Position numbers and translations under genes: made by a program. This document shows positions 34,750-47,300 of a stretch of 64,000 nt of DNA, piece after piece (the stretch's first letter is position 1; every line of letters begins with the position of its first letter). The stretch is taken from contig CM031878.1 of the NCBI GenBank assembly GCA_018697195.1, positions 66,352,537 to 66,416,536 on the forward strand. Reading direction: 5' to 3'. The notes beneath the pieces are model-generated. The model was not told the origin of the DNA. It made no database searches and saw only the letters and a program-made list of their open reading frames with translations. The DNA is from Certhia americana. Taxonomy: Eukaryota; Chordata; Aves; Passeriformes; Certhiidae.

Positions 34750-37700
34750 ATTTATAACCACTAGGGATAGTCACCTTCCACCCCAATTAGCCTTTGAATT
34801 GATTTAGTGAGAAAAACATCTATTACGGAATAAAAGTCTTAGTGATTAGTGTTGCATTATTTCACTACATTTGGAATAGCTGTAGGTAAGAGGGTCTTAC
34901 AGGCATCAATAAGCTTTAATATTATAAAGTGCTTTTAGGCTACATCAAAAGCAAATTACAGGTCGATGGTTTGTTTTCTAAGTGTAACTACAGGTAGAGT
35001 GGGTGTGCTGGGACTCTAGCGTTTACAAAATCTAGCTTATAGAATTTTTCTTTGCATTCTTTTATTTTAAAATGGATTATTTCACTGATCATAAAAACGT
35101 GCATCTTTCTGCGAGCTAATGAAATTAAGTATGTTTTGAAGCTGTCTTATTTCTTCCTCCCTATTTTTCCTTCCCAAATGCAGTTTGCTGCAAAGAACCT
35201 GGAGTGAGAGGAGTGGTGATGATTCTTTCTCTGGAGGGTGAATCCTGCTGGTACATCAGGTACATCCTGACGTCTGACTAGTACTGCTAGGAAAGGACAC
35301 AGGAATGAAGAGAGTCCTCTGCTTCAGCTGAAATTGTTACAAGGGGCTGGTATGGTTTAAGGCTTCTGATATAAAGACCTAATTTACATCACATTGAGTT
35401 TCAATTTCATGTTGAAAATGTTATTTCTTTGAGAGGCAAAGTTTCCCTGACATTTGATGATACTGCACTCTTTCTGCTGCTTTGTAGCTATAATGTAAAT
35501 TGGCTTCCTTGCTAAGGAGTACAATGTGAACAAACAGCCTTTACACACAGAACTGGAGCTGTGGCTGGATGCTTCTTGATTCAGATTCTGCGCCTCCCTC
35601 CCCCGCCCTCCTCTCCCCACTGTAAAATCTGTGCAATCTTTGCTTTCTATTTATGTATTCATTTGTGTTTATATAAAGGATGAAGCTTGACGAAGTCTAT
35701 GCAGTCACAGCAGGATAAATCACTGTGAGATCAGATGCATCCCTGTGCTGTGTCTGAGAGCACGACCTTTGAGTGTTGTTATTCTCTTCGTTGTTCCTCA
35801 ATCCATCTTTATTTAATATACAGCTTATATGGTTAACATCATACTTTCAAAACATACTGTTAGCATTTTTGCTTTTTGGGAAAAATTGTAAGTTGTGGTT
35901 TTCCTGATAATAGAAAGATACTTTACTCAGTCCCGCATGTTTGTTTTGGGGGCTCAAACCACAAAGACCACCTTCCTTCCACTCCCCCAGCAGCTATTGT
36001 GACTGTTTCAAAACCTAGTCTGAAATTTACCTGAATTCTTAATGAATGCTTGCATCCAGATGGCAGAGTGTTTTTATTGATGATGAACAAAGATACCTTT
36101 CTTGATATAAAATTTCAAATAAATTTTATACATTTGTATTTATAGTTTGCTTTCCAGCACTTAAACAAAGAGTATGGAGACAAAGAAAAATGATAAAATA
36201 GGAGAGAAATGTTAGCAGTGTTTGCCAAGAATATCTTTGAATGCACAACATGACTGAAGGGCGTAAAATGCAGAATTCCCTACAAAAATTGGAAAAAAAC
36301 CCAATCAAAGAGAATAATTCTACTTTTATTTTCTTTTGTAACCTTGTTTTGGATATCTACAATGCACTGCAACATTGATACCAGATAATACAATGATATC
36401 CCACTTAGTCATGGTGAAGCATGCTTGACAATCAATCAAAAATCAGCTGGAAGCAAAATCTCCTGAAGGCAGCCTAGATCTGATGGGATTTGTCCTTATT
36501 TGTGTGTACATAAGTGCGAGATATGGAAGCTTTTCACATAAATGGCATGCATGAAAACTACACTGGGATTTAAGACATATATTGCACATTCTGCAATATA
36601 TTCACTCTTGCATATCTCCAATTCTAAAGAAATAAGCAGTCTGATAAAAATATGATCCAGGGAGCTAATATTGGCATTGATTTTTAATTTACACGAAAGT
36701 TATTGCAAATATATATCAGTGTCAATTAAAGCAGTTTCATTGCTTACAACATATAGGAAATCAGATTGCATAATTACATTTGCCATGCGTATGGTAGCAC
36801 TGTTTCCAAGGTTCAAAAGTCACTGACAATTAGCATAAGATTTAAAATTAAATTACACTAAATATTGTTTACTATAATTGCTTGAAAATTTGACAGGAGA
36901 ATATGAATGTTTAAATATAAAGAATATATTCTGGCAGCAAACCCCAGCTGTCTTTTTTTCCCCTAAGGTTTTAATTTTCAGATGTTTAATTTTGTATTTG
37001 GCTCATAAAACCATGGTTTAAGTTGCACCTAGGTAACTAGATAGAGCTTATTTACCATAAAGACAAGACTTTATGCAATGTTTGTAGTAGTCTGGGAACA
37101 TGACAGTGTAGATAAGATTAATAAAATGGCAAATGTAATAATCTGGTTAAACATTTCAGTGGACAGAAGCAGAAAAAGTCAGTTTGGTCATAATTCCAGG
37201 ATAGTATTTGTATTTGTTAGACTTTATGGTCTGATTTTTCCCAAGAGAAATTTTTATCTCCATTTCTTCTCCAATTATGTTATATTTTTAGCTGTTAAAA
37301 TATGGGAGTAGAAAGTTTAGTGGATGCTTTTCCAAGGAAGAAGATATTAAGATATTGGAAGGCCTTTCTGCAAGGACACAATTTTAAAGCAGGTATTATG
37401 ATAGCAGAAAGTAGATTTGAAGAAGAGATACTGTTTCATTTTCTGCATAGATACAATTTGAACATTTGAATGGTTTCTGCAGCAATTAATGACATGACAC
37501 CAGGAGTAGGACACTGAGGAACCTGCTCTGACTGATCATTGTTTTGTGCCATGATTGGCAATCTCAGCTGTGCTAAGAAGATCTGTACAGCCAGCTGAAT
37601 ATGGGACTTATTCCTATATATAGCAGTGGAAAAGAAGAGGAATAGTCTTGGGCCTATTGTCGGAAGGCATTGCTAATGCTTCTTTAAATACGGGCAAGCT

Positions 37701-40440
37701 GTGAGCTGTGCTCAGAGATGTGCAGTTTCTGCCACTCATGGTCTGTGAACATGTTGCTTGATGCTAATTCTGTCCTCAATTGTTGTCTCTGTCTGAGAGA
37801 TTGGAAGATGTTATACTCTGTGGTATTTCCCATGGGTTGCTTAAAGGTCCTTATATCAGGTGAAAAACCAGGGATATGGTGGGGATTTAGTTATTTTGAA
37901 ATTAGCCTAAATAAAAATCCAGTTTTTAGAAGATGGAAATCTACAGAATCTTCACTCAAATGAAGTTTTCAGACTGTAAGACAGTGAAAAAGTCCGAAGT
38001 TTAAAGAGAGGGAGAAACATCACAGAAAATTAAACCCGTAGATTTCTCTGAATGTTTTTTCATTTGTAACAGGTAACAAATGAGAATGTTATGAAAAATT
38101 TTCAATATTTTACATATGCAAGATGTAAGAACACTTTTGTTAAAACTTAAAAATGCATTGGAGCTTTTCCATGTCATGGAACATAAGAAAACATGCCTTG
38201 AACTGAAGAACAAGGCAATGCAACATGGTCTGAGTTAGATTACTTGGGGTCTGTATAACAAAAGTATTAATGGATTCTGTCAGAAATAATCTACACTTTA
38301 CAAACAAGGTTAGTATTCAAGAGGTTGTGTGAAGAGCAATTCTGACATTAAGAAAACGCAGGTCAAAAAATGACATGCTTTTAGTCCAAATTATTATATT
38401 AATGGGAACTGTTTTTCAGCTTCTGGTTAAAGATAAAATGTTTATTATTTAGGGAAAAAAGTGTTTTTCTATTTCTTATAAAGGAAAAAAGTTATTTTTG
38501 TAGAAGGTATTCAAGGATCAGCAGTAAATGAATTTGAAGCAAAGGTGAAGCAAACTTTCAAGAAAACCACGAAATTGCAAACTGGTGATGACACTACACA
38601 TGAAGATCTGTTTGAGATAACATCAGGACTGTAGTCCAAAATTGGCATTTTTTTTTTTTTTTTTTGTTAAAGCTGTATTTGCTTTAGCTAATTATTCAAA
38701 AATTACAAAACCAGTTTTTTAAACTTCTGCATATACTGATTTCTGGAAAGCAAATCAACTGCCAATGTGGATAATAGACATCATCATTAGAATAGTATAG
38801 GAATGACTTGAATCGCTCAAGCATGTCACATTAAAAGTTGTGTCAAAGGTGTGCAGTCTCTATTGCTGAGTGAAAAACAGTTTCCAAAATGCACTAACAC
38901 TTTAAAAATTGAAATGTTATCACTTTATAAAAACTAATATCATGGAAGATGTCCTTGCTTCTTTTCTGCATGACAGAAGATGTAGGAAAAAATACATGTT
39001 GAGTCTCCAGCCTGAGGGAGGCTATAATTTTACAGGTGATCAAACCTTAGAAGAAGAATGGGCTTGAGAAGAACAATGCAGAGGTGTTTTAAAGACTTAG
39101 AAACCTAAGATGATTGAATCAGAGACAGGTTTTTTTTCAATTAAAAAAAAATAATTATGATTACTGCATATTCCTTTAGCTGGGAAAGAAGTGAAGTTAT
39201 TTTTTGGTTTAGATGGTAGTACTTAATCAGCACCCTTTGTGCTGTATCTCTTGAGAAGCACACAATTCAGTTGCTCTCTCTCCCCCCTTGCCTTTAGTAT
39301 CTGATATTTTTTTTCTTTTATTAAGATAAATGCTTTTACTTATCAGCTCTGTTGCAAATTTTCTTTAATGACCAGAGGCAGTAGCTAGTCATGAGGTGAG
39401 AAGGATGTCTTAAAGCCACACAAACACCTAGTTTTTCTCATCTGAAAACATTGAAACATACCTCAAAATAAGCAAAGTGAATGTTTATCCTGTGTCAACA
39501 GTTGTAGGAAATTTGATGGAATTTGCTATTATAATTGATATTTATATAGCCAAATATATATTTTTCTATATTTGATTTTTTTGAAGCAAAATGGTTTTCC
39601 TATGAGGAATGTTTTTTAGAAGAAAGGAAAAAAAAACACACTGGATTTTACAATAAGTTTAAAAGAGTTTGAATTTCTAGAAATAGTTTTACTGTATGCA
39701 CTGAAACAGCATGGGAGAATATCACTGAGGATTTAAGATCTGCCATTTTTGCCATGGTTATTTTTGAGAAGTGGAAAAAATCTGCGTCTAATACACAATT
39801 AAGTGAAATGAATTCAATCCCTATAATATTTATACATTTTATTTTAAATAAATTTATTTTATTTTATTTAGCTAAATTTATTTTAAGTATTTTAAGTACA
39901 GTTTCTTTAAATATTTGCTTTTGTAGGTTTACTGTTTTAACATTGAGGCTGAAGAAAATGTTTGTTTTATAAGAAGTTTTTTAACTGTGAGAAGTAAAGA
40001 ATAGTAAGGAAAAAAGTGAAGTAGAAATGAGTTGTTTGTTTTTTTTGGTTTTTTTTTGTTTTTTTTGCTGGTGCAGACAGGGTAGCACTGTAATATGTTC
40101 CAACGATCTGTTGACTCCTTGTCAACTCCCAGTCTTAAAAATTTTCGGTTGATATGACTGTACTGCACAAGTTCAAAATTCCTGGTAAATGGCTTGCCAT
40201 GTTTCAAAGATCTCTTAGAAATAGCAGCTGAAATAAAGGGGAAAAAGCTTTGTGTTTTTATCTTTCGGTTACCTTAAGAACTTAAGGTGTCTGATGTACT
40301 TCATTGTTGAGAGTATTTAGAAACTGCTTTCTAATTGACAGGAATTCACATGGTATGAGCCATTATCAGGACTGTCACATTGTGGGCATTCTTAGAAGAC
40401 ACAATGTGTAAGATCAATATAGTGATTAAAAAAAGGTTAA
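34750..40440. other. AT-rich gene-poor sequence
   Basis: No gene recognised. A C-rich patch (35591-35618) and T runs (38649-38665) are present. The 36.3-37.1 kb part is AT-rich but not simple-repeat, and looks like the kind of sequence in which conserved non-coding elements occur; this cannot be judged without alignment. Confidence 0.45.
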
Positions 40441-40444
40441 AATG

Positions 40445-40593
40445 AATGATGGGAATACGGAGGATAAATTCCACCAGGTCAGGCTTTGAGCAACCTGGTC
40501 TAGTGGGAGAGTTCCCTGCCTGTGGCAAGTTTAAACCTTTATTATGATCTCTAAGGCCCCTTCCAAACCAATCCAGTCTATGATTCTATGAAA
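40445..40593 (+). mobile_element. CR1 3'-end fragment
   Basis: AGCAACCTGGTCTAGTGG, GAGAGTTCCCTGCC and the end TCCAGTCTATGATTCTATGA are the standard CR1 3' terminus in sense orientation. About 150 bp remain. Confidence 0.88.
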
Positions 40594-43114
40594 TAAGATT
40601 TCAAACTGAACAGGAAGATGATGATGCGCCTCAGTGTTGGATATTTTGAGAATAATGTCTCCCAAACGCAGGAGACTCCGCAAGCAATTGTTATATCAGA
40701 ACCATTTCTGATTATTTTTGCATCTTTTGGATAAGAAAAGAACTTCAGCCATGATGCAGATTCTAGGAACAATTTATTTAATTGTAGAAATTTTGTGGAC
40801 TTTGGTCAAGCAGGGATAGCTGATACACATTTGTGCATGTTTTGGCTTTCAGGCCTTTTGTTTGAATTCTTCATATACTTTTAGGTCATGTATAGTCTGA
40901 GATGTATTGGACCTTGTTATAAAATAGATATCAGGAGATGCATCTGGGCATAAGAGACGACCTTGGGAATTCCAGCTGCTTTGTATTGCCCAAGGTCACA
41001 GATAAACATTGTGGAATATAAGCACAGCATAATATGGCAATTGTATGATATTGTATGACATGCAGATAAACATTAAGCAGTCCCTTTCCCAAGTATTATC
41101 TGCTCTCACAAGCTATGCCATCCCCATTTTATAGATAGGAAACCAAAGCTGTGAGAGATCAAATCTCTGTAATTCTCTGATGTAGGCCTGATGTACACTC
41201 TGATGTAGTGTACACTTTGAGTGTACACTGCTGGAATCTAAAGCTTCAGCCAGCAGTTCTGCCTCCATCAAGGTCACAGGATAATTTGTGTTTTAGTGAC
41301 AACATTAACAGATACAATGGCATATTGTAAATGCACTGTAAAAAAAGCATATTTGAATGAAACACTCTAGCTTGTTTCTCTTTTTTTATTTCTTTCTTGA
41401 AAGCCATTCTGATTTGGATTCCTGGCCAATTTATTGATTAATTCATGGGAGTGTCATTCTCACTATTCCTATTTAAAGGCAAACTAGCCACAGCCTTCTT
41501 AATACATTGAATAAGGCATACTTAGCAATTAGTTAATCTTTTTTTAGCTTAGTTTACTTTAGTTTTGTTTTATTTTGTTTTGGTTTGGGTTTGTTTTGTT
41601 TTGTTTTGTTTTGTTTTGTTTTGTTTTGTTTTGTTTTGAACTGGCTCTTCCAATTTGTGGAAATGTAGAATTTGTTTCCATGGTAACTTTCAGACTTTAA
41701 GGCTTGCGGGAAGAAGACTGGTAGGTGTATGATTTAGATTATACTTGCTGGGTTTTATTGTGTTTTAAATGTGTTTAAGCTGGAACAATTGAGAATAGTG
41801 ATATTTGGAAAGCCTGACTGAAATATTTTGCTAGTGCTTTTGTTAAGTAGAAATAATTCCAATGAAAATTTGACTCAGACTAGATTTGGTGGGGTTTTTT
41901 GAGAGTTTAGGGTTTTTTTAATGAAGAGAGCTTATTAAACAATAGTTGCATTTGTGTACTGAAATGTTATTTTCATGTTGCTATTTCAGAAAAAATCACC
42001 CTTTATTTAAGGAAAACTTTTTAAGAATAAATATTGAACTTGAGGCTTAACTAAATACCTTGTATTTATTGTTATTAGTTCTATATATGTGGTGTTTATT
42101 TCTTTATTACTAATTCAGTTGTCCTAATTACCAACCTCCAAATATTCTTATAACATTTCCCCTCCAGGGTAAAGTAGTCTAAAAGAAGCTCTTGAAATCT
42201 GAAAATAGGGCTGCAGGCCTATAGTGATTTCAGTATAATTAAATACAAATGTGAACCTCTTTTTGATTGAGCTTAAACTATGTTTTTTATATAATGTGAG
42301 TATAGTTAGTATATTCTTAAACTTGATTTTCTTCTCTTGTAGGCAGTTTTAATACAAAACACACCTAGTGGACATCAAGATGATGTATATATGTATGTAC
42401 AGCTGTTCTTCAAGACAGACTTCAGTTCATCTTTATTCAGGGAACACATGACATCTCTGGGGTTTTTAATAATAAAAAAATGGTAAGCGATTTTGAGAGA
42501 TGACAGGGATTTAGGGTTCAAAAAGTTAAGGAACCCATGACATCTATGGACTAGTGGATATTTTCATTATTCCTAATGTAAGAGATATTCTCTGACCAAA
42601 CAACTTGATCAGACTCAAACATAGCATCTGAACTGTTGTAGTAGAAGAAATGTTTGTTTTTCTGCAGCTTACTTTTTTTTGGTTAGGCTAATTTTTAATG
42701 TCACTCTTCAGCTTTCATAAGAAAAAGCTTGTACTTAAATGCATCTGTTTGTGGTATGGACAATATTTACTCATAAAACCAAAAGCCTTGTGAAGAGTAA
42801 GATAACATATTAAGATTTTGGAAGAGAAATCATTCTGCTGAGGAGAATTTGGCATTGCCTGGAGGTAATGAGTCATGCAATTTTACTTCTAATTTTGTTT
42901 GGATCCTCTCCACAGAATTGCTTTGCTTTCCCAGGTTTTTGTGGTTGTGAATATGCATTTGAATCTACAGAATGGGTACCAAATCAATACACTTGCTACT
43001 GAAATATGCAGGATTAGGACAACTACTTTGATAGGCTTAAATATGCCTAATTGTATTTTTTGGTGAGTTGATCTTGGCTGGATGACAAGTACCCACCAAC
43101 GCTGCTCTATCACT
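40594..43114. other. AT-rich intergenic sequence with pentamer array
   Basis: No gene recognised. It includes the TTTTG array (41561-41638) and two copies of AGTGTACACT (41207-41216 and 41220-41229). A pyrimidine-rich acceptor-like site (TTTTCTTCTCTTGTAG) ends near 42342 but no exon could be defined. Confidence 0.45.
41561..41638 (+). repeat. TTTTG pentanucleotide repeat
   Basis: Impure units, then about ten uninterrupted TTTTG units from roughly 41590 to 41638. Likely polymorphic in length. Confidence 0.92.
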
Positions 43115-44060
43115 CTTCTCAGCTGAACAGGGAAGAGAAAAGACAATCAAAGGCTTATGTGTTGAGATAAGAACAAGGAGAGGTCACTCACCCATTGCTA
43201 TCATGGCCAAAAAGAGGCTGGACCTGAGGAAATTAATTTATTGGCCAAGAACTCAGAGTGGAATAATGAGAAGTAAAGCTGGAACTCAAAACAGCTTCTC
43301 CCCCTTGTTCCTCAGGTCAGTTTCATTTCTCTTTACCTCCTCCACCCCAGCAGTGCAGGGGGATGAGGTGGACAGGGGGGTGGGCAGTGTCAGTTCATTG
43401 CACATTGTCTCTGCAGCTGCTTCTTCCTCAGGGGAAAAAACTCCTCACACATTTGCCCTGCTCCAGTGTTGATCCCTTTCAGGAGATGCTATTCTCCAGG
43501 AACTGGCTGCTCCAGCATGGAATCCATGCGGGGCCACAGGTCTTGTCAGCAAACCTGCTCCCACATGGGCTCCTCTCTCTAAAGACTCACAAGTCCTGCA
43601 GGAGCCTGCTTCAGTGTGGGTTTCCCACAGGCTCACAGCCTTCTGTCAGGCATCCACCTGCTCTGGAGCAGGGTCCTCCCTCTGCTGCAGGTGGATCTCT
43701 GCTTTCCTGTGGACATCTATGGGCTGCAGGGACACAGCTGCCTCACGGTGGTCTGCACCACGGGCTGCAGGGGAATCTGCTCCAGTATTTGAACGTATTT
43801 ATGGCACTTCATGGTATGTTTTAGCGGGCATAGGAATATTGTGTCAAAAGTTGGACTTGATGATCTTGGAGGTATTTTCAGTCTTAATGATTCTGTAATT
43901 CTATGATTTACTGACCTTGATATCCACAGGGCTGTTGCTCTCTCACTCTTTGGCGGCAATTGCTTCTGCACAATAAATTCTTCCCCTTCTTAAATCCATT
44001 ATCCCAGAGGTGCTGCCACTGTCACTGATTGGGTCCATCAGATATGGATACAGCTTCTGG
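43115..44060 (-). mobile_element. ERVL-type LTR, antisense, interrupted by a CR1
   Basis: Same family as 28601-29410 but reversed. In the sense direction the poly-A signal is the complement of TTTATT at 43237-43242. Shared blocks are GCAGCTGCTTCTTCCTCAGG, CAGCAAACCTGCTCC, GGGCTGCAGGGGAATC and CTTCTTAAATCCATTATCCC. The CR1 at 43786-43907 splits it, and the 5' end of the LTR is cut off by the CR1 at 44062. Plus frames such as 43363-43824 are LTR antisense reading, not genes. Confidence 0.82.
43786..43907 (+). mobile_element. CR1 3'-end nested in the LTR
   Basis: GGGCATAGGAATATTGTGTC, then GTTGGACTTGATGATCTTGG, and an end in GATTCTGTAATTCTATGA, the CR1 3' terminus. LTR sequence resumes right after it with CTGACCTTGATATCCACAGG. 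Confidence 0.85.
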
Positions 44061-44061
44061 C

Positions 44062-44350
44062 TGCTTTTTCCAGAATCATGGAATCAGAATCTGCTAGGTT
44101 GGAAAAGACCTTGGAGATCATCAGCTCCAACCTCTGACTTAACACCCACATATCAACTAAGCCATGGCACTGAGTGCCATGTCCAGACATTTTTTAAAAC
44201 ATCTCCAGGAATAGTGACTCCACCACCTCCATGCACAGCCCATTCCAATGCCCAAATTTCTTTCTGTAAAGAATTTTTTTCTGATCTCTAGCCTAAACTT
44301 TCTCTGGTGTAGCTTAAGATTGTGTTCTTTCATCTGTCACTGATTGCCTG
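44062..44350 (-). mobile_element. CR1 3'-end fragment, antisense
   Basis: Begins AGAATCATGGAATCAGAATC, the reverse complement of a CR1 tail, then AGACCTTGGAGATCATC, CATATCAACTAAGCCATGGC and CATCTCCAGGAATAGTGAC. About 290 bp remain. Confidence 0.88.
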
Positions 44351-47300
44351 GAGGAATTATAGGACAATAGGAAGATATCAGGTATGGAAGAGAAATTTAT
44401 TATTAAGTAATTTGGAATGAAATGTAGTAAGTCTTTAATTGGTTGAGTGGTTTGTGTTACAAATCAGAAAAATCAATTATGTTCTTTCAAGTACTGTTCA
44501 AATTCTTTAGACCTGAGAAACACTTATGATTGTAAATGTGTGGTGTGCAGTACTCTTTGCTCTTAGAGTATGGGAATAAAGATAACTCATCATAATACTG
44601 TAGATTGTGTGTCAGCATCAGTAGGTCTCTGAACCAGATCTCTGAATTTTCACGTCTCTCCTGATTCAGTGTTATTTCTTTTCTATTCCTTTCTTTTTTC
44701 CCTCACGTTAGTATAGCATTAAGTTTTAAGACACTAGTTTTCATTTTACTGTTCAAGTAAATGGAAAAAGCAGCAAAAATAAATTAATAACTGACTACTG
44801 TAACAATAAATTAACTGTCAAACTCAGTTACTTTGTGTCATTTGCTTACCCTAGAAGCAAAATACACATGGAATTAAGAGAGAGGAGGCTTTGACAGAGA
44901 TGGTTAGTTTTAGAGGTTTCCAACTTAGTTTCACATCAGTGAATAGTATGATTTTGTGGTTATGGACAATATTGGTGGATAATGATTTTTTAAGTGGATA
45001 GTCATATATTCATTTATTGAACAGTTAAGGGAAAGTCAGAAGTAAATGTCAATTCTGTAGAGTTGGTTTTCTGTTGTTGTTGAGGTTTTAATGATTGTGG
45101 GGTTTGTTGTGCTGACGTTCTATTTTTATTGATAAATTGAATTTCTGGGAGAAAGGAAGCTTCAATATAAGTAGTGGATTCTTTCAAATTGTAAAATATG
45201 AAATGCGGTAAAAGTTTCTGGGGACTTGACTGTGAATAATCAGTAGCAAGAGCTCTGCCTGTCTGTAAGACCCAGATTTGCTTCCCTCTAAGAGTCTATT
45301 TAAAAGAAGCAAATGTTGACAGCAGTGCTTAAATCAGTGTGGTGTTTTTTACTGCAGGCGCTTTTTTTTTCTTTTTCTTTTTTTTTTTTTCTGCTTTGCA
45401 GAGGCATAATGGTCATGCTGTTGTATAAGTTTTTCTGTTCTTGTCATACATTAGGCTTTCCAGGTGAATAGGATTTCAGGCACTGGATTGACACATTTGT
45501 AAGAAATTATATAAACATGTTGGAATCTTCTTTGAACAATTGCAAAACAAACTCACTTTCTCAATAAAAGCTTGCTGCCAGCAAGCACTTCCATGCTATT
45601 GTTGCACAAACAGTAATGGATCATGCTGTCCAAGTTTATGTCATGTTGGTGGCAGATGGCATGTAATAAACAACCCACTGTTTTGATTTCTGCATGCTTT
45701 GATTGTTTGTCCAAATGAGCAATAAGTGTAGCTAATGTTTAGGCTCCAAAATATCTTTGTGAGTGGAGAATGCTTTACTTGCTCTGCTGAAGCAGATATT
45801 CTCTACTCTTGTTTTTCTGTCAGAGTTCACAAAACAGTGATACCCTTGAAACAGCTGCAATATTTGGTTCTCTGACCACTTGACAGTATATTAGGTATTT
45901 GCTAGTAAAGTATTCAGTATCTCCTGTCAAGCCTAGAAAGAAAGATTAAGTCAAGGAGACTTTGCCTAGTTTGTTACTTCACTCTCTTCTTCTTCTTGGC
46001 TCAAATCAGGAAAAAAATAAAATTACCTTTTATTCTTATTCTTTCTGAAATAATAACCAAATCTATATTTTAAAATGTCTTTGGATTATCATGACCCATT
46101 CTTTTTCTTCTGCTTTATTCCAAAATCAACGAACAGGGAAATTTAATTGTATTATTATTTGACTTCCAGATAAAAGATTACCTTGTAAAAGCCAATTCCA
46201 GTTGGTGCTGATGTGTTTGCTTTTTGAAATATCGAACATATGAATGTTTGATTGCTCAGGATCAGATTGGATGTAATTTTCTTGGCTTCTTTGATCTTTA
46301 AAGACAGCAGGAGTCTACCTTTTTGAATGGCACTTGAATATAGGTTAAAAGAGAAAAAGAAAAGTAACATGTGTGAATATCAGGGCAAATTATATCATTA
46401 TATCCTGAATGACATGCCTTGGTATTAAAATGCTAAGCACAACTCTCTCTGTTCTCAATAAATAGAGTTTTTTAATTCAAAAATGTGTATGAAAATTGCT
46501 ATTTGTACGATTTAAGTCATGACCATTTAACTATTATAATTGGAATTGATTGTCCAAGTCTTTGTAACTCGGTTCCATGGTAACAGTTTGGATATTAGTG
46601 TGCTACAATAAAATTGCCATGGCTACAATGACTGATGCCTTGATCTTAAAATGAACTTCACATGAAAATGGGGATTTACACTTGTCTAATCACTGGCATT
46701 TTCACACCCTGTTGAAATCAACGTGCAAAACACTTGGGCATGAGAAGGAAAGACTGTTGCTCTGAAACATTTAATATCTCTGCTCTAGGGTCACATTAAG
46801 GTGTTTTCTGGACCAGCTTTGTAAAAAATTAAGAAATGTAGTAATGGCTACATTGAGCATTGTGCTGGTGTTTGTGTTCATAACAAGTAGCAACTGACAG
46901 CTAAACAGGGCAAACCTTTTTTCCTAATGTGAGTAAAAGTTCTGAAATCCCTTGACTCTCACAAATTGTAGGTGGCCGTTGATCAGGCCTCCACCACATC
47001 AAAAGATGCACTTCAAGTGCTTTCCTAAGCTGCCATCACAGAGTGTAAAGCCCTCAGAGTTCTTCTCACTTTATGACGTTCAGCCCAATTTTGCCCGAGT
47101 AGGAAGGTGAGAGCTCAGTTAAAGATGAATGAAAATACAAACCCGAGGTCATTAGAATCTAACAGGAGTCTTTCAAAGTGGCACTTGGGAGGGTTCCTAA
47201 AGGAGACAGTTATTGTCTGAAATGTTGACTTATCACTTCTTCTTAGCCATCTTGGGAGATACCAGCATTTGATATAGGAAATGGTATATGGTAACCAGTG

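Noticed and set aside
34331..34757. Three overlapping plus open frames of 96-126 codons as a gene
   Set aside because: All three frames are open together, which is what GC-rich sequence does by chance. No recognised motif and no preferred start.
36300..37100. Conserved non-coding enhancer
   Set aside because: It looks like non-repeat AT-rich sequence, but conservation cannot be seen from one sequence, so no claim is made.
42342..42480. Exon after a strong acceptor-like site (TTTTCTTCTCTTGTAG)
   Set aside because: No coding frame of note, no clear donor and no partner exon; a lone acceptor-like site is weak evidence.
43363..43824. 153-codon plus open frame
   Set aside because: Antisense reading of the same LTR family; runs into the nested CR1.
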